Below, one piece after another: positions 23,121 through 31,595 of a DNA stretch of 64,000 bases (position 1 is its first letter; every line of letters starts with the position of its first letter). The position numbers and the translations under genes are program-made. Source of the DNA: DATAJX01 sp036261915 (GTDB taxonomy: Bacteria; Pseudomonadota; Alphaproteobacteria; UBA2136; UBA6156); contig DATAJX010000005.1 of assembly GCA_036261915.1 (NCBI GenBank), positions 62,001 through 126,000 of the forward strand, read 5' to 3'. A model generated the notes under the pieces. The model did not search any database and was not told the origin of the DNA. It saw only the letters and a list, made by a program, of their open reading frames with translations.

Positions 23121-23438
23121 ATGGCTATGCATAAGGCCAAACTGACCTGCGCGTTTATGGACAATGAGGAAGCCCTTGAGGCCGGTGAAAGCCTTTTTGG
23201 TTACGTGGCCGGTTTTTGGGAGGGCGTGCAGCACCCGCCCCTGAAAGACAGGCTGGACAGTAAAATAAGCGTGGATACCCGTAACCTGCGCCTTGATGAC
23301 GACGGCCTGCACGTGAACATTGAAGTGGCGCGCGTGGGCGATGAGAAGACCGTGGCCCAGTTGTTTTACCAATGGTGGAACAGGGCCGCACCCACCAAAG
23401 GCCTGAAGCTGGCCGGTTGCGTGCCGACGCTACGATGA
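23121..23438 (+). CDS. Hypothetical protein, 105 residues
   Basis: A soluble protein starting MAMHKAKLTCAFMDNEEALE, with a central block (SLFGYVAGFWEGVQHPPLKD) and a charged C-terminal half. AGGAG precedes the ATG and a terminator follows at once, so the gene is well delimited. No recognised family. Confidence 0.6.
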   Translation: MAMHKAKLTCAFMDNEEALEAGESLFGYVAGFWEGVQHPPLKDRLDSKISVDTRNLRLDDDGLHVNIEVARVGDEKTVAQLFYQWWNRAAPTKGLKLAGCVPTLR

Positions 23439-23439
23439 G

Positions 23440-23467
23440 AAAAACGCCCCTGCGGGGGCGTTTTTTT
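23440..23467 (+). terminator. Terminator after the 105-residue gene
   Basis: AAAAACGCCCC-TGC-GGGGGCGTTTTTTT. Confidence 0.92.
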
Positions 23468-23496
23468 AAGTAGGTAAATAAAATGTATACATTCCA

Positions 23497-23525
23497 TTGT
23501 TTTTGGGATGGGGGCTCACTATAAT
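23497..23525 (+). promoter_or_regulatory. Promoter of the gene at 23576
   Basis: TTGTTT (23497-23502), 17 bases, then a perfect TATAAT (23520-23525), about 50 bases before the ATG. Confidence 0.65.
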
Positions 23526-23575
23526 AGCCTTAGTTGCCATCTGTATCCTGACCTTTCCAAAGGAAAAACCCCCTC

Positions 23576-23950
23576 ATGGATGACCATTATTCTGTTTTGA
23601 CGGTTTATGTTGTGATCAATACCAACGAACCGGTGCGCCTCACCCAAGAAAACTGCGTCGATATTATTCTGGACGCTGCCAAAGCCGCACTGAAAAGCAT
23701 GGGCTTTGGGGAAAACATCATAGCTGAGGTAAATGAACCTTCGGAATATTACTGCAAGCTTGGTGTCGAGATACATGAAAATGTACCAGTCACCCGGATG
23801 ATTTCGTTGACCAATCATATCGCCTCGGCGGCTGGCAGTACCATTCGAAAGCTTGGTTATGACATTGGCGAAATAACGCCAAAATTTGAAGTTATTACCA
23901 ACTTAAACGGCTCTGAAGCTAGGCCGCCTTGGTTGGAACTTGTCAACTGA
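23576..23950 (+). CDS. Hypothetical protein, 124 residues, AT-richer
   Basis: A soluble protein: MDDHYSVLTVYVVINTNEPV, an amphipathic helix (CVDIILDAAKAALKSMGFG), then alternating strands. The codons use more A and T in third position than the neighbours, and the promoter is close to consensus, both of which fit recent acquisition. AAGGA lies about 12 bases before the ATG. Flanked on both sides by terminators, so a stand-alone cassette. No family recognised. Confidence 0.6.
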   Translation: MDDHYSVLTVYVVINTNEPVRLTQENCVDIILDAAKAALKSMGFGENIIAEVNEPSEYYCKLGVEIHENVPVTRMISLTNHIASAAGSTIRKLGYDIGEITPKFEVITNLNGSEARPPWLELVN

Positions 23951-23956
23951 CTTTAG

Positions 23957-23982
23957 AAACGCCCCTGCGGGGGCGTTTTTTT
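23957..23982. terminator. Terminator between 23576 gene and sucB
   Basis: AAACGCCCC-TGC-GGGGGCGTTTTTTT; it sits between convergent genes and can also serve sucB, whose stop lies just beyond it. Confidence 0.9.
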
Positions 23983-23984
23983 GT

Positions 23985-25169
23985 TTAGAGGCCCAACAGG
24001 ACTTTGCCGGGTTCTTCGAGGAAGTCTTTGACCGCCACGAGGAAGGATACGGCTTCTTTGCCGTCGACGATACGGTGGTCATACGTCAGCGCGACGTACA
24101 TCATCGGACGGATGACGATCTGTCCGCTGACGACGACGGGGCGCTCTTTGATGGCGTGCATGCCGAGGATGCCGACCTGCGGGTAGTTGAGGATGGGCAT
24201 GCTCATCATGCTGCCGAAGATGCCGCCGTTGGTGATGCTGAAGGTGGCGCCGACGAGGTCGTCGGGCTTCAGGCCGCCGGTTTTGGCCTTGGTGCCGAGG
24301 TCGGCGATGGCGCCCTCGATGCCCGCGATAGTGAGTGCATCTGCCCCGCGCACGACGGGGACCACGAGGCCCTTGTCGGAGCTGACGGCGATGCCGATGT
24401 CGTAATGGTTTTTATAGACGATGTCGTCGCCGTCGATCTCGGCATTCAAGGCCGGGAACTGCTGCAGCGCTTCGACCACCGCGCGGGTGAAGAAGCCCAT
24501 GAAGCCGAGTTTGGTGCCGTGCTTCTTTTCAAACCCGTCTTTGTATTTGGCGCGCAGGCTCATCACCGCGCTCATGTCGACCTCGTTATAGGTGGTGAGC
24601 ATGGCGGCGGTGTTTTGCGCCTGCTTGAGGCGCGACGCGATGGTTTTGCGGATGCGCGACATCTCCACCCGCTCGGTGCGGTTGGCCTTGGGTTCGGACT
24701 TAGCCGATGCTGTGGCGACGCCGAGGACGTCGGCCTTGGTCAGCCTTCCGCCCTTGCCGGTGCCTTGAATGCCGGAGGTATCCTTTCCGCTTTCGGCGGC
24801 CAGTTTTTTGACCGCGGGGCCGGATTTGCCGAGGGCCTCGGACGGCGCGGCGACCTGTACGACCGGCGCGGCTGCTACGGGTTTAGCAGCTTCGGGTTTG
24901 GCTTCGGCTTTCGGGGCGGGGGCGCCTTTGGCATCGGTATCGATGTCGGCCATGGGTTGCCTGACCTTCACCTTGGCGCCCTTGGCCGCGATGATCTTGA
25001 CCAGCTTGCCTGCTTGCGGCGCCGTGACCTCGAGGTTGACCTTGTCGGTTTCCAATTCCGCCACCAGTTGGTCGGCGGTGACGAAATCGCCCTCGGCCAC
25101 CAGCCACTTGGCGACCGAAGCTTCGGCGATGCTTTCGCCCAGGGCGGGGGTTTTGATTTGGATGGTCAT
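23985..25169 (-). CDS. sucB: 2-oxoglutarate dehydrogenase E2 (dihydrolipoamide succinyltransferase)
   Basis: Transfers succinyl groups to CoA in the TCA cycle. 394 residues: an N-terminal lipoyl domain with the acceptor Lys in ETDKV (Lys 43), an Ala/Pro-rich linker (about 80-110), an E3/E1-binding domain (AVKKLAAESGKDTSGIQGTG), and a catalytic domain ending with the active-site DHRIVDG. AGGAAGAAG precedes the ATG, 14 bases after the Nudix gene. Part of sucA-nudix-sucB. Confidence 0.97.
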   Translation of the reverse strand: MTIQIKTPALGESIAEASVAKWLVAEGDFVTADQLVAELETDKVNLEVTAPQAGKLVKIIAAKGAKVKVRQPMADIDTDAKGAPAPKAEAKPEAAKPVAAAPVVQVAAPSEALGKSGPAVKKLAAESGKDTSGIQGTGKGGRLTKADVLGVATASAKSEPKANRTERVEMSRIRKTIASRLKQAQNTAAMLTTYNEVDMSAVMSLRAKYKDGFEKKHGTKLGFMGFFTRAVVEALQQFPALNAEIDGDDIVYKNHYDIGIAVSSDKGLVVPVVRGADALTIAGIEGAIADLGTKAKTGGLKPDDLVGATFSITNGGIFGSMMSMPILNYPQVGILGMHAIKERPVVVSGQIVIRPMMYVALTYDHRIVDGKEAVSFLVAVKDFLEEPGKVLLGL

Positions 25170-25183
25170 GATTCTTCTTCCTA

Positions 25184-25612
25184 TTACCTTACGTCGAGTT
25201 GGCTGAATTTCTCACCCCGGGCTATGTGGTGCAATGCCTGTTTGACCTCGGGGACGGTTTTTTCGGGCAGATTGTTTTTATCGAACCACTGCGCGTCGTC
25301 GCACTTGGCGGGTTCGGCGTTGTGCGGCTGGCCCTGCCATGTTTTGCAACTGAAATAGAATTGCGTATAGGTGCGTTCGCCCTGGTAGAACAGGGTGTGG
25401 GCGAAGGTTATGTTAGCAGGATTGATGGTGATGCCTGCTTCTTCGTGCGCTTCGCGGACGGCGGTATCGACAAGGGTTTCGCCTTCTTCCAGGTGGCCCG
25501 CAGGTAGACTGTAGTAGCCGTTGAGGTAGCCCGTGTTTGCGCGGCGCATCAGGAAAATTTGATCGCCCTGTTCGAGCACCGTGTAGATGGAGGTGTGGGT
25601 GAGAGAAGACAT
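25184..25612 (-). CDS. Nudix hydrolase
   Basis: 142 residues with a full Nudix box, GHLEEGETLVDTAVREAHEE followed by AGI (39-61), so it should hydrolyse a nucleoside diphosphate derivative using a divalent metal. The ATG directly abuts the sucA stop with no gap, and sucB starts 14 bases after it, so it is embedded in the 2-oxoglutarate dehydrogenase operon. Substrate unknown; a CoA- or NAD-linked substrate is a guess from the context. Confidence 0.9.
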   Translation of the reverse strand: MSSLTHTSIYTVLEQGDQIFLMRRANTGYLNGYYSLPAGHLEEGETLVDTAVREAHEEAGITINPANITFAHTLFYQGERTYTQFYFSCKTWQGQPHNAEPAKCDDAQWFDKNNLPEKTVPEVKQALHHIARGEKFSQLDVR

Positions 25613-28255
25613 TTATTCTATCCCCAGCGCGGCGGCGATGACCTTGGCCTGCTCGGTTTGGTGGCGCTTGAGCGTGCCGGTGGCCGGGCTGGCCGAGGCC
25701 GGGCGGCCTGCGTAGTGCAGGAAGCCCCAGTCGTTGTTCCAGTTATCGCGCACGAATTGCCAGGCGCCCATGTTGCGCGGTTCTTCCTGCGCCCAGACCA
25801 CCGTTTTGGTTTTGAGGGGGGTGAGCGCCTCGGCCAGTTCGGTTACCGGGAACGGATAGAGTTGCTCGAGGCGGAGGACGGCGGTGTCTTCGATCTTGGC
25901 TTCGGCGATCTTGGCGGTGAGGTCGTAATAAATTTTACCGCTGCACAGGATGACGCGTTTGGCCTTGGCCACTTGCGGCACGATGACCGGCTGCCAACCG
26001 CCGGTGGTGATGGCCGTGGCCGGGCTGACCGCCGCCGGGTGGCGCAGCAGGCTTTTGGGCGTGAACACCACCAGCGGCACGCGCTGGCGCTGTTTGGCCT
26101 GCCTGCGCAGCAGGTGGAAAATTTGCGCCGGCGTGCTGGGCGTGGCGACGGCCAAGTTGTTTTCGGCGCACAATTGCAGGAAGCGCTCGATGCGCGCGCT
26201 GCTGTGCTCGGGCCCCTGCCCTTCGTAGCCGTGCGGCAACAGCAGGGTGAGCCCGTTGGCCTGCCCCCACTTGGCGCCCGCGGCCGCGAGGAACTGGTCG
26301 ATGATGATCTGCGCGCCGTTGGCGAAATCGCCGAACTGGCCTTCCCAGATGGTCAGCGTTTCGGGCTGCTCGAGCGCATAGCCGTATTCGAAACCCATGG
26401 CCACGTATTCGGACAGCGGTGAATTGTAGATGCTGAGGTTGGCGTTTTTGGCCAGCGTGTTGAGCGGCGTGACGCGCTGGGCATCGGTTTGGCCGATGAG
26501 CACGCCGTGGCGGTGGCTGAAGGTGCCGCGCTGGGCGTCTTGCCCGCTGATGCGCGTGCCGATGCCTTCGGTGAGGAGGGCGCCGTAGGCGGCGGTTTCG
26601 GCCGCGCCCCAGTTGAGGTCGCGCTCGCCATTCAGCATGGCGATGCGTTCGTCTATCACCTTGGCGACCTTTTCGTTCGGCACGAAACCGGCGGGCAGGT
26701 CTTTCCAGGCCGCGGCGATCTTTTTGAGGACGTCGGCTTTGATGGCGGTGGCGGGGGCCTTGGCATCGGGTTGCAGGCGCGGGCTGTTTTCCACCGTGGT
26801 TTTAAGCCCGGTTTGGCTGGCGGCGTAGGCGGCGTTCAGTTCGTTGATGAAGGCCATTTGCACGCGCTCGGCTTCGGCGTCGGGCATGTTGAGGCGGGCC
26901 TTGTAAACGTCGGCCGGCACGGGGTGGCTGCGGATCTTTTCGTACAGCAGCGGCTGCGTGAAGGTGGGGTCGTCGCCCTCGTTGTGGCCCCAACGGCGGT
27001 AGCCGATGACGTCGAGCATGACGTCGGCCCCGAACTGCTGGCGGTAGTCGAACGCGAACATGATGGCGCGGTGGCAGGCTTCGGCATCGTCGGCATTGAC
27101 GTGCACGATGGGGCCGCCGGTGGCGCGGAAGTTATCGGTGCACCAGGCGCCGCTGGTGCTCTCGCGCGGTTCGGCGGTGAAGCCAATTTGATTATTGAGC
27201 ACCACGTGGATGGTGCCGCCGACGTTGTAGCCGCCCACCGCCGCGAAGTTGTACAGCTCGGCCACGCTGCCCTGCCCGGCCACGGCGGCATCGCCGTGCA
27301 CCAGCACCGGCAGGGCGGTTTGCCCGGCATCGATGAGCGCCTTGGCGCCGCCCGCCACCACCGCGTTGACGGCCTCGAGGTGGCTGGGGTTGAAGGGGAT
27401 GGTGAGGTTGACGGTGGCGCCGCCTTCGGCGTGATAGGCGTATTTTTTGCCGAGGTGGTATTTGACGTCGCCTGCGCTGGGGCCTTCGGCGTCGTTCAGC
27501 GTGTCGGCGAAGCCGGCCATGAGTTCGGCATAGGGTTTATGGAAGACGTTGCACAGCACGTTGAGGCGGCCGCGGTGGGCCATCCCGAGCAGGATGTTGC
27601 GCTTATCGTTGGGGCCGCCTTCGGCGCCGTAGCGCTCGATGAGGCTGATGAACATGGGGATGAAGGCGTCGTTGCCTTCGAGGCTGAAGCGTTTGGCGCC
27701 GACGAATTTGGTGTGGAGGTAACGCTCGAACGCATTGGCCTTGACCAGCCCTTCGTAGAGGCGTTTTTGCGTGGCTTCGGCGATTTGCTCGGGCGCCTTT
27801 TCCCACCACTGCTGCACCCACGCGCGGGCATCGGTGTTTTGCACGGCGCCGGTTTCGATGCCCGTGCTGCCGCCGTAGGCGCGTTGCAGCGCGGCCATGA
27901 CATCGGCCACCGGGGCCTCGGGTTTTGGCAGCACGCCGAAGGTGGGGATGACATCGGCCGGATTTAATTTATAGCTGGCGGGGTCGAGTTCGGGGCTGCG
28001 GGCGGGCGCCGGGTTGAGCGGATTGAGGTTGGCGCTTTCGAACCCCTGTTTGCGCCAGGCGTCGATGAGGCCCCAGGCGGCGAGGCTTTTTTCGTTGCCG
28101 CCACCGGTGCCGCTGCCCGTAGTGTTCTGGGCGGCCATCCAGCCGGAGAAATAGGCCTGCCATTCGCGGTCGACGCTGGCGGGGTTTGCCTGCCATTGGG
28201 CGAGTTTTTCTTCGACGAAGGGAAGGCTGGAACTATCGAATACCGGGGCAGTCAT
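25613..28255 (-). CDS. sucA: 2-oxoglutarate dehydrogenase E1
   Basis: Thiamine-dependent decarboxylase of the TCA cycle. 880 residues, slightly shorter than the 933 of E. coli. The N-terminus (SSLPFVEEKLAQWQANP, then DREWQAYFSGW) is the E2-contact region; GMAHRGRLNVL and HGDAAVAGQGSVAE belong to the active site; YRRWGHNEGDDPTFTQP is the thiamine diphosphate motif. The final part contains the YEGQGPEHSSARIERFLQ segment. First gene of the sucA-nudix-sucB unit; lpd lies 3 kb away. Confidence 0.97.
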   Translation of the reverse strand: MTAPVFDSSSLPFVEEKLAQWQANPASVDREWQAYFSGWMAAQNTTGSGTGGGNEKSLAAWGLIDAWRKQGFESANLNPLNPAPARSPELDPASYKLNPADVIPTFGVLPKPEAPVADVMAALQRAYGGSTGIETGAVQNTDARAWVQQWWEKAPEQIAEATQKRLYEGLVKANAFERYLHTKFVGAKRFSLEGNDAFIPMFISLIERYGAEGGPNDKRNILLGMAHRGRLNVLCNVFHKPYAELMAGFADTLNDAEGPSAGDVKYHLGKKYAYHAEGGATVNLTIPFNPSHLEAVNAVVAGGAKALIDAGQTALPVLVHGDAAVAGQGSVAELYNFAAVGGYNVGGTIHVVLNNQIGFTAEPRESTSGAWCTDNFRATGGPIVHVNADDAEACHRAIMFAFDYRQQFGADVMLDVIGYRRWGHNEGDDPTFTQPLLYEKIRSHPVPADVYKARLNMPDAEAERVQMAFINELNAAYAASQTGLKTTVENSPRLQPDAKAPATAIKADVLKKIAAAWKDLPAGFVPNEKVAKVIDERIAMLNGERDLNWGAAETAAYGALLTEGIGTRISGQDAQRGTFSHRHGVLIGQTDAQRVTPLNTLAKNANLSIYNSPLSEYVAMGFEYGYALEQPETLTIWEGQFGDFANGAQIIIDQFLAAAGAKWGQANGLTLLLPHGYEGQGPEHSSARIERFLQLCAENNLAVATPSTPAQIFHLLRRQAKQRQRVPLVVFTPKSLLRHPAAVSPATAITTGGWQPVIVPQVAKAKRVILCSGKIYYDLTAKIAEAKIEDTAVLRLEQLYPFPVTELAEALTPLKTKTVVWAQEEPRNMGAWQFVRDNWNNDWGFLHYAGRPASASPATGTLKRHQTEQAKVIAAALGIE

Positions 28256-28406
28256 TTAAAGCTCTGTTTTGTTTTTAGTGCACATGTGAATTTCGGGTTC
28301 TGATGCTATACGCCCGGCACACGGCTTGGGCAATAGCCGGGCATGCTTTACGGCGCCAACCAGCTGATATACAACGCGGCAGTTGTCTTTTTGGAGCATC
28401 TTTTCC

Positions 28407-28838
28407 ATGGCCCGTTTACCCGACCGCCTTATATATGTTTGCAGCAAGGTCGCTGAAATTCCACTTTGGCAAGATTTGCGCGCGCAGGGGCTGCCGATCA
28501 TCAGCCGCTGGATCGACCTGCCGGACTTTGTTGAAAACAACCGCGAGGCCGCAGACAACCTGTGGCATGAGATGATAGCCCCCGACATGCGGCGTGCTAC
28601 CGATATGCTGGTTTTTCAGCGCCGACGTACCGACATGTTCAAGGGTGCCCTGCTGGAGATCGGCATGGCCATGGGGCATCAGCTTCCGCTGATGGTGGCC
28701 TCGCCCCTGGGCCAGAAAACGCGCCGCGAGGCGTGGGGTACCTGGATAACTGCCAGCAATGTGCAGCATTGCTTTGGCCTGAAAACCGCTTTGGCGACAC
28801 TGGGCTATCCTCATCTGAAAATACCCCGCACGACATGA
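28407..28838 (+). CDS. Nucleoside deoxyribosyltransferase-like protein (phage type)
   Basis: 143 residues. The N-terminus MARLPDRLIYVCSKVAEIPL and then LRAQGLPIISRWIDL resemble a small family, common in phages, with the form IYxASKxxHxxxWxxLR...ISTWID. The C-terminal half has TDMLVFQRRRTDMFKGALLE followed by IGMAMGHQLPLMVA, where the KGALxEIG stretch carries the expected Glu. The core is a flavodoxin-like fold. I start at the ATG at 28407, with GGAG about 11 bases upstream. It is divergent from sucA. A second protein of related fold is at 19232-19690. Confidence 0.6.
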   Translation: MARLPDRLIYVCSKVAEIPLWQDLRAQGLPIISRWIDLPDFVENNREAADNLWHEMIAPDMRRATDMLVFQRRRTDMFKGALLEIGMAMGHQLPLMVASPLGQKTRREAWGTWITASNVQHCFGLKTALATLGYPHLKIPRTT

Positions 28839-28866
28839 AAAAGGCCCCCTTGCGGGGGCCTTTTTC
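28838..28866. terminator. Bidirectional terminator
   Basis: AAAAAGGCCCCC-TTGC-GGGGGCCTTTTTC between convergent genes, overlapping the stop codon of the plus-strand gene by one base. Confidence 0.92.
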
Positions 28867-28877
28867 AATGAGGGCGG

Positions 28878-29327
28878 TTAAGCGTAAAGGCCTTTGGCGA
28901 CGAGGTTGCCCGCCAGCAGTTCGCCGGTTAAGGCGCCCTGGCTGTTGTAGGTGCCCGCGAAGCTGTTGCTGACCATGCTGGCGTACAGGTTGGCGGCGTC
29001 GGCCGCGTTGAAGCCGGTAAGTGCGCTGTACGGGTTGGTGCTGGGCGTGCCGGTGCCGAGCAGGGCCGACAGGGTGCCGGCATCGGACGACACCGGAACC
29101 GATACTTTGCTGATGAATTCGTTTTCGGACACGCTGCCGTTTTTATCGGTATCGAGCGCCTGCACGATGGCTTGTGCCTCGCCCTGCGTGGCGGTGGCGT
29201 GGTTTAGGAACACGGCGCCGAGGGTTTTGGCCTCGGTTACGCTGAGGCTGCCGTTGCGGTCGGCATCGGCACGCGTGAACAGCGCCTGTTGCAGCGCGAT
29301 GTTGCTGAGCGGGTTGATGTTGACCAT
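28878..29327 (-). CDS. EF-hand calcium-binding protein
   Basis: 149 residues with two canonical 12-residue calcium loops: DADRNGSLSVTE (21-32) and DTDKNGSVSENE (59-70). The second half is Ser/Thr/Ala-rich with no clear domain. No signal peptide. GAAGG lies before the ATG at 29327; the longer start at 29348 lacks a site. Likely a calcium-responsive protein of unknown target. Confidence 0.82.
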   Translation of the reverse strand: MVNINPLSNIALQQALFTRADADRNGSLSVTEAKTLGAVFLNHATATQGEAQAIVQALDTDKNGSVSENEFISKVSVPVSSDAGTLSALLGTGTPSTNPYSALTGFNAADAANLYASMVSNSFAGTYNSQGALTGELLAGNLVAKGLYA

Positions 29328-29475
29328 GCCTTCAGTTCTCTCCGGCACCTATATTATAGCAATTGGCGCGAGCCGTCACTAACAGGTTCAGGGTGGCTGT
29401 GTCTTTTGTATAACAGTGAGTTAGGCGTATGCCTGGGCTGTCAGCACAAGGCAACGGAATGGTTCATAATAAGAT

Positions 29476-30333
29476 ATGAGCACCTATATGCGTTTGGCGT
29501 TTTTGCTTGCCGGACTGGCGCTGCCCGCCAGCGGCTTTGCGCTGGAGAGCAGCACCGTGGGCACCGGACAGGCGGCCCAGGCCAGCGTTGATGCGGTGAA
29601 CATGAAGCTGGAAAGCGCCGTGGCCGCATTGACCGCCAAGCTGAACCAGATCATGGCCTGTAATACGGCCCGTAAATTTTACGCCCCCAGCGACACCCGC
29701 AAGGACGTGAACAACTGCGTGGCCGTGCAGGATTACGATTATACCGCCACCAACAACAGCGGGGTATATGCCAACGGCAGCCGCAACAACGATTTTATGG
29801 GCCGCTTTGTCAACAATGGCACAGGTACCACCAACAACCACGGCGTGCTGGGTCAATCGAGCAATAACGGCGTTGGCGTTTACGGCCTGAGCAGCACCAA
29901 CTGGAGCGGTGCGTTTGATGGCGGCACCACCGGCTATGGTGTTTTAGGCCAAGGCCAGCACGGAGTTTACGGCATAAGCACCGCCAACGGCGGCTATGGC
30001 GTTTACGGCACCACCACCATCAACAACGGTTGGGCCGGGGTGTTCAACAGCGGTTCCAGCACCGGCGGCGTAAGCATTGATAATACCGCCCACAATGCCA
30101 ACCTGTGCCTGAACGGCACTTGCACCACCAGCCTGAGTGCGTCATCGAGCCCCAACGGGATCATTTGGGGCGGGTATTTCATCAACGGTAACTACGGCTG
30201 CTACAACCCCAACCCTTTCACCGGCTCGTGCAGTTGCCCGGCCGGATATGTCACCTCGGGCAGCATGTCGGGGACTTCGGGCGGTTACACCTTCTTTTAC
30301 TATCAATGCTACAAGGGCACCTTCCACAACTAA
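29476..30333 (+). CDS. Exported repetitive surface-type protein
   Basis: 285 residues with a signal peptide (MSTYMRLAFLLAGLALPASG, cut near FALE). After a helical region (about 35-60) come repeats of GVYG / GVLGQ type: HGVLGQSSNNGVGVYGLSS, then YGVLGQGQHGVYGIS and GYGVYGTTTINNGW, as in beta-structured tail-fibre and adhesin stalks. The C-terminal domain is Cys- and Tyr-rich (GCYNPNPFTGSCSCPAGYVT). Probably a surface or secreted adhesin-like protein. Confidence 0.6.
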   Translation: MSTYMRLAFLLAGLALPASGFALESSTVGTGQAAQASVDAVNMKLESAVAALTAKLNQIMACNTARKFYAPSDTRKDVNNCVAVQDYDYTATNNSGVYANGSRNNDFMGRFVNNGTGTTNNHGVLGQSSNNGVGVYGLSSTNWSGAFDGGTTGYGVLGQGQHGVYGISTANGGYGVYGTTTINNGWAGVFNSGSSTGGVSIDNTAHNANLCLNGTCTTSLSASSSPNGIIWGGYFINGNYGCYNPNPFTGSCSCPAGYVTSGSMSGTSGGYTFFYYQCYKGTFHN

Positions 30334-30337
30334 CCCG

Positions 30338-30362
30338 AAGCCCGGCGGTGCCGGGCTTTTTT
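30338..30362. terminator. Terminator after the repetitive protein
   Basis: AAGCCCGGC-GGT-GCCGGGCTTTTTT, ending at the miaA stop. Confidence 0.88.
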
Positions 30363-31269
30363 ATTGGCGCTTGAGCCAGGTGAGCGCGGCGGCTGCATCG
30401 GCTTTTTGTTGAACCAGGCCTGCGGGGTAGCTGTTGCGCAGCCAGGTGCGCTGGCGCTTGGCGTACTGCCGCATGGCGGTGAGGTAGCTGGTTTCGGCCT
30501 GCTGCCACGACATTTGGCCGCCCAGGAACGCGCCGATGTCGCGCACGCCGACGCTTTGCAGGCCGGGGGCGCTTGGCTTGTTTTGCGCCCACGCCAATTG
30601 GACCTCGTCGACCACGCCCGCTTTTTGCATGGCCTGCCAGCGCTGGAGGATGCGGGCGTTCAGCTCTTCCTTTGGGGGGTTGAGGGCGAGGCAAAGATAT
30701 TCGCCTGATTGTTTAACATTATTATTTTTGTTTTTGAAACTGCTGAATTTTTTACCCGTGGTTTGGAATACTCCGAGGGCGCGGACGATGCGCTGGGTGT
30801 CGGTAGGTTTAATGTTATGCGCAGCGTCGCGGTCGGCTGCATGAAGGTCGTTCCAGAGGTTCTGCAGCGGCTCTTTTTGGAGGCGTTGCTGGAGCGCGGT
30901 GGCCACTTCGGGCGACACTTCGGGCGCGGCGACGTTGGTGGCGTCTTCCATCAGGCTTTTGAGGTAGAAGCCGGTGCCGCCCACCACGATGGGCGTGCGG
31001 CCCCTGCCCTGCACTTCGGCTATTTTTTGCGCGGCGTCGGCGGCGTAGCGGCCTGCGCTGTATTTTTCGGCTATCGGCAATATTTCAAACAGGTGATGCG
31101 GGGCGGCTTTGTAGTCTTCGGGCGTGGGGCATGCGGTGATGATGGGGATGTTTTGATAGACCTGACGGCTATCGGCGTTGATGACCTCGCCATTCAGCGC
31201 CTGCGCCAGGGCGACGGCCAGCGCGCTTTTGCCGCTGGCGGTGGGGCCGAACAAAACGACGGTGCGCAT
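30361..31269 (-). CDS. miaA: tRNA dimethylallyltransferase
   Basis: Adds a dimethylallyl group to A37 of tRNAs reading U-starting codons. 302 residues: P-loop GPTASGKS (8-15), NADSRQVYQ (31-39), VGGTGFYLKSLM (around 96), and the C-terminal KRQRTWLRN motif. The ATG shares a base with the stop of the upstream small membrane protein gene (TAATG). The insertion around FKNKNNNVKQSG (about 176-187) is AT-rich and unlike the rest. Confidence 0.95.
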   Translation of the reverse strand: MRTVVLFGPTASGKSALAVALAQALNGEVINADSRQVYQNIPIITACPTPEDYKAAPHHLFEILPIAEKYSAGRYAADAAQKIAEVQGRGRTPIVVGGTGFYLKSLMEDATNVAAPEVSPEVATALQQRLQKEPLQNLWNDLHAADRDAAHNIKPTDTQRIVRALGVFQTTGKKFSSFKNKNNNVKQSGEYLCLALNPPKEELNARILQRWQAMQKAGVVDEVQLAWAQNKPSAPGLQSVGVRDIGAFLGGQMSWQQAETSYLTAMRQYAKRQRTWLRNSYPAGLVQQKADAAAALTWLKRQ

Positions 31270-31595
31270 TACTTGCCGTGCAGAAGCGCGAACAGCCAGA
31301 TGCCCACCGCGACGGCGATGAGGATGCCGCGCACCAGCCAGACGCCGCGCGGCGTGCGCAGCGGGGACAGCGGGCTTTTGAGGCCGTAATTTTGGCTGAC
31401 CTTGTGGTTGAATACGTCTTCGAGGTCGGGCCGCGGCATGGGGACCGTGGCGTAGACCTTGGGTGTGGCCGGTTTGGCCGGGACCGCCCAGGGGCCTGCA
31501 CCCCATTCGGATTTTTGAGGCTTTTTGGTGGTGGTTTTGGAGGCGGACGCCTTTTTGGGCGCGGGCTTTTTGGCTTTGGCGGGTTTTTTCTTCAT
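31269..31595 (-). CDS. Small membrane protein with Lys/Pro-rich N-terminus
   Basis: 108 residues. The first 30 residues are KKKPAKAKKPAPKKASASK-like and probably disordered and cytoplasmic; a single membrane helix is at the C-terminus (GILIAVAVGIWLFALL). It overlaps apbC by 4 bases (ATGA) upstream and miaA by one downstream, so it is firmly inside the apbC-miaA transcript. Function unknown. Confidence 0.7.
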   Translation of the reverse strand: MKKKPAKAKKPAPKKASASKTTTKKPQKSEWGAGPWAVPAKPATPKVYATVPMPRPDLEDVFNHKVSQNYGLKSPLSPLRTPRGVWLVRGILIAVAVGIWLFALLHGK

